From: Sphingobium sp.
Lineage (GTDB): Bacteria; Pseudomonadota; Alphaproteobacteria; Sphingomonadales; Sphingomonadaceae
DNA length: 24,296 nt
NCBI GenBank assembly: GCA_030148625.1
Contig: JASBTC010000239.1
Span: 1 to 24,296 of the forward strand
Reading direction: 5' to 3'
How positions within the stretch are numbered: the first letter of the stretch is position 1; each line of letters begins with the position of its first letter. The notes beneath the pieces are model-generated. The model searched no databases. It saw only the letters and a program-made list of their open reading frames with translations, and had not been told where the DNA came from. Positions 23,609 through 24,296 of the stretch are shown here, in pieces. The translations under genes were made by a program, and so were the position numbers.

Positions 23609-23648
23609 CAGATTCGCACAATTCAGTGTTTCACAAGGGTTTCGGGTC

Positions 23649-23816
23649 ATGGCCAAGCCAACCACCGTCAAGATCAAGCTCGTCAGCTCGGAAGGCACCG
23701 GCTTCTTCTACGTCACGAAGAAGAATCCGCGCACCCTGACCGAGAAGCTGTCCTTCCGCAAATATGATCCCGTCGCGCGCAAGCACGTCGAGTTCAAGGA
23801 AGCCAAGCTCAAGTGA
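23649..23816 (+). CDS. rpmG: 50S ribosomal protein L33
   Basis: A 55-residue ribosomal protein L33 of the large subunit, with [19 protein letters not shown] and [19 protein letters not shown] as family signatures. It lacks the CxxC zinc motifs, so it is the zinc-independent type common in proteobacteria. The start is fixed by AAGGG at 23635-23639, 9 bases upstream. The gene stands alone, without the rpmB gene that accompanies it in many bacteria. Confidence 0.97.
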   Translation: MAKPTTVKIKLVSSEGTGFFYVTKKNPRTLTEKLSFRKYDPVARKHVEFKEAKLK

Positions 23817-23822
23817 TCCCTC

Positions 23823-23848
23823 TCACCTTCCCGCATGCGGGAAGGTGA
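23823..23848. terminator. 26-base perfect palindrome after rpmG
   Basis: TCACCTTCCCGC and its complement meet with AT between them, 7 bases after the L33 stop. It can form a 12-bp stem in RNA read from either strand. It lies between rpmG and the convergent response-regulator gene. The tail has no U-run, so it may be a dispersed repeat acting as a barrier rather than a classical terminator. Confidence 0.6.
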
Positions 23849-23941
23849 TGATTCGGAAGACGGGGCGGGCCGCGCATGCGCTCGCCCTTTGTCTTGTCCG
23901 CTTTCGCCGAGTCGCAGGGGCGATTCCGCGCGCTTGCCGCC

Positions 23942-24296
23942 TTATAGCAGCTCGCTCACCTCGCCGATGAACTTCATCACCGATATCGGTTTGGAGACAT
24001 AGGCCTCCGCGCCCGCTTCGCGGATGCGCTCCTCGTCGCCGCGCGCGGCATAGGCGGTCACCGCCATCACCGGAATCCGCTTCAGCACATCATCCGCCTT
24101 CAGCGTGCGAATCAGGTCGAGCCCGCTGACATAGGGCAGCTGGATATCCATGATGATCAGGTCCGGCGAGAAGGCGCGCGCGCGATCCACCGCCTCGCGC
24201 CCGTCGCGAACCGGCTCCGCTTCATGCTCATGCGCACGCAGCAGATCACAGAAAAGTTTGAGATTGAGTTCGTTGTCCTCGACAACGAGCACCCTT
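23942..24296 (-). CDS. divK: DivK-like single-domain response regulator (5' end at window edge)
   Basis: At least 116 residues of a stand-alone receiver domain, starting in the visible part with VLVVEDNELNLKLFCDLL. The acidic pocket Glu-Asp is at VVEDN, the phosphorylation site is Asp in LIIMDIQLP (about residue 49 counted from codon 24292), the Thr is in AVTAYAARGDEERI and the Lys in YVSKPISVMKF. These match DivK, the cell-cycle regulator of Caulobacter that controls the DivJ/PleC/CckA circuit. There is no output domain after the receiver and the TAA at 23942-23944 is normal. The initiation codon probably lies just beyond the window; GTG 24292 is possible but cuts the first strand. DivK is the best match; other single receivers are not excluded. 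Confidence 0.85.
   Translation of the reverse strand, partial: RVLVVEDNELNLKLFCDLLRAHEHEAEPVRDGREAVDRARAFSPDLIIMDIQLPYVSGLDLIRTLKADDVLKRIPVMAVTAYAARGDEERIREAGAEAYVSKPISVMKFIGEVSELL

Noticed and set aside
23863..23890. GC-rich stem GGGCG/CGCCC followed by TTTGTCTTGT before the response regulator end
   Set aside because: The stem has only five sure pairs and a long loop; the palindrome at 23823 is the stronger candidate.

Overview
The window looks like chromosomal DNA of a GC-rich alphaproteobacterium, most likely a member of the Sphingomonadales. This is inferred from the strong G/C third-position bias, a DivK-type response regulator, the cnoX / lonN / Trm112 gene string, an EIVVTARRR-type motif that is typical of sphingomonad TonB-linked proteins, and many exported peptidases. 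Apart from two edge-truncated genes (an MFS transporter at 1-846 and the response regulator at 23942-24296) the genes look intact. I see no insertion sequence, prophage, tRNA, rRNA or CRISPR array, and no gene-free stretch longer than about 205 bases.

Left part (1-9107): an MFS transporter end and an exported DUF885 metallo-hydrolase precede a three-gene regulatory/surface locus. The locus holds a transmembrane Ser/Thr kinase with a C-terminal TPR-like sensor (2800-5232, +), a kinase-associated ECF-type sigma factor (5229-5801, -) and a large trimeric autotransporter adhesin (5934-9062, +). The kinase and sigma genes converge and their stop codons overlap. The sigma factor lacks the acidic region-2.2 motif of ordinary ECF sigmas and has Gln-Thr-Thr-Ala there, which suggests activation by threonine phosphorylation as in the EcfP/PknT pair of Vibrio parahaemolyticus. 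The adhesin gene diverges from the sigma gene across 132 bases and is the obvious candidate target. This is the most interesting system in the window.

Middle part (9070-15767): a perfect 15-bp stem separates the adhesin from a convergent S9 peptidase. A YoaK/DUF1275 membrane protein follows, then a tightly coupled proteostasis operon: CnoX-like thioredoxin-TPR protein, Lon N-domain protein and Trm112-like protein, with TGATG and ATGA junctions. A 143-base element with 21-nt near-perfect inverted ends lies between Trm112 and the convergent serine deaminase gene sdaA. Upstream of sdaA is a ynfA-type gene that has no ATG, GTG or TTG at its homologous start.

Right part (15767-24296): a fused PabB-PabC folate enzyme, a class I aspartate aminotransferase, a 47-residue small membrane protein and an exported one-cysteine MsrA lie on the plus strand. 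On the minus strand are an apparent retropepsin / MgtC / PdeM operon (the middle gene follows the first by 6 bases) and a lipoprotein M19 dipeptidase. The ribosomal protein L33 gene, with a terminator-like hairpin in its leader, and a DivK-like single-domain receiver complete the window.
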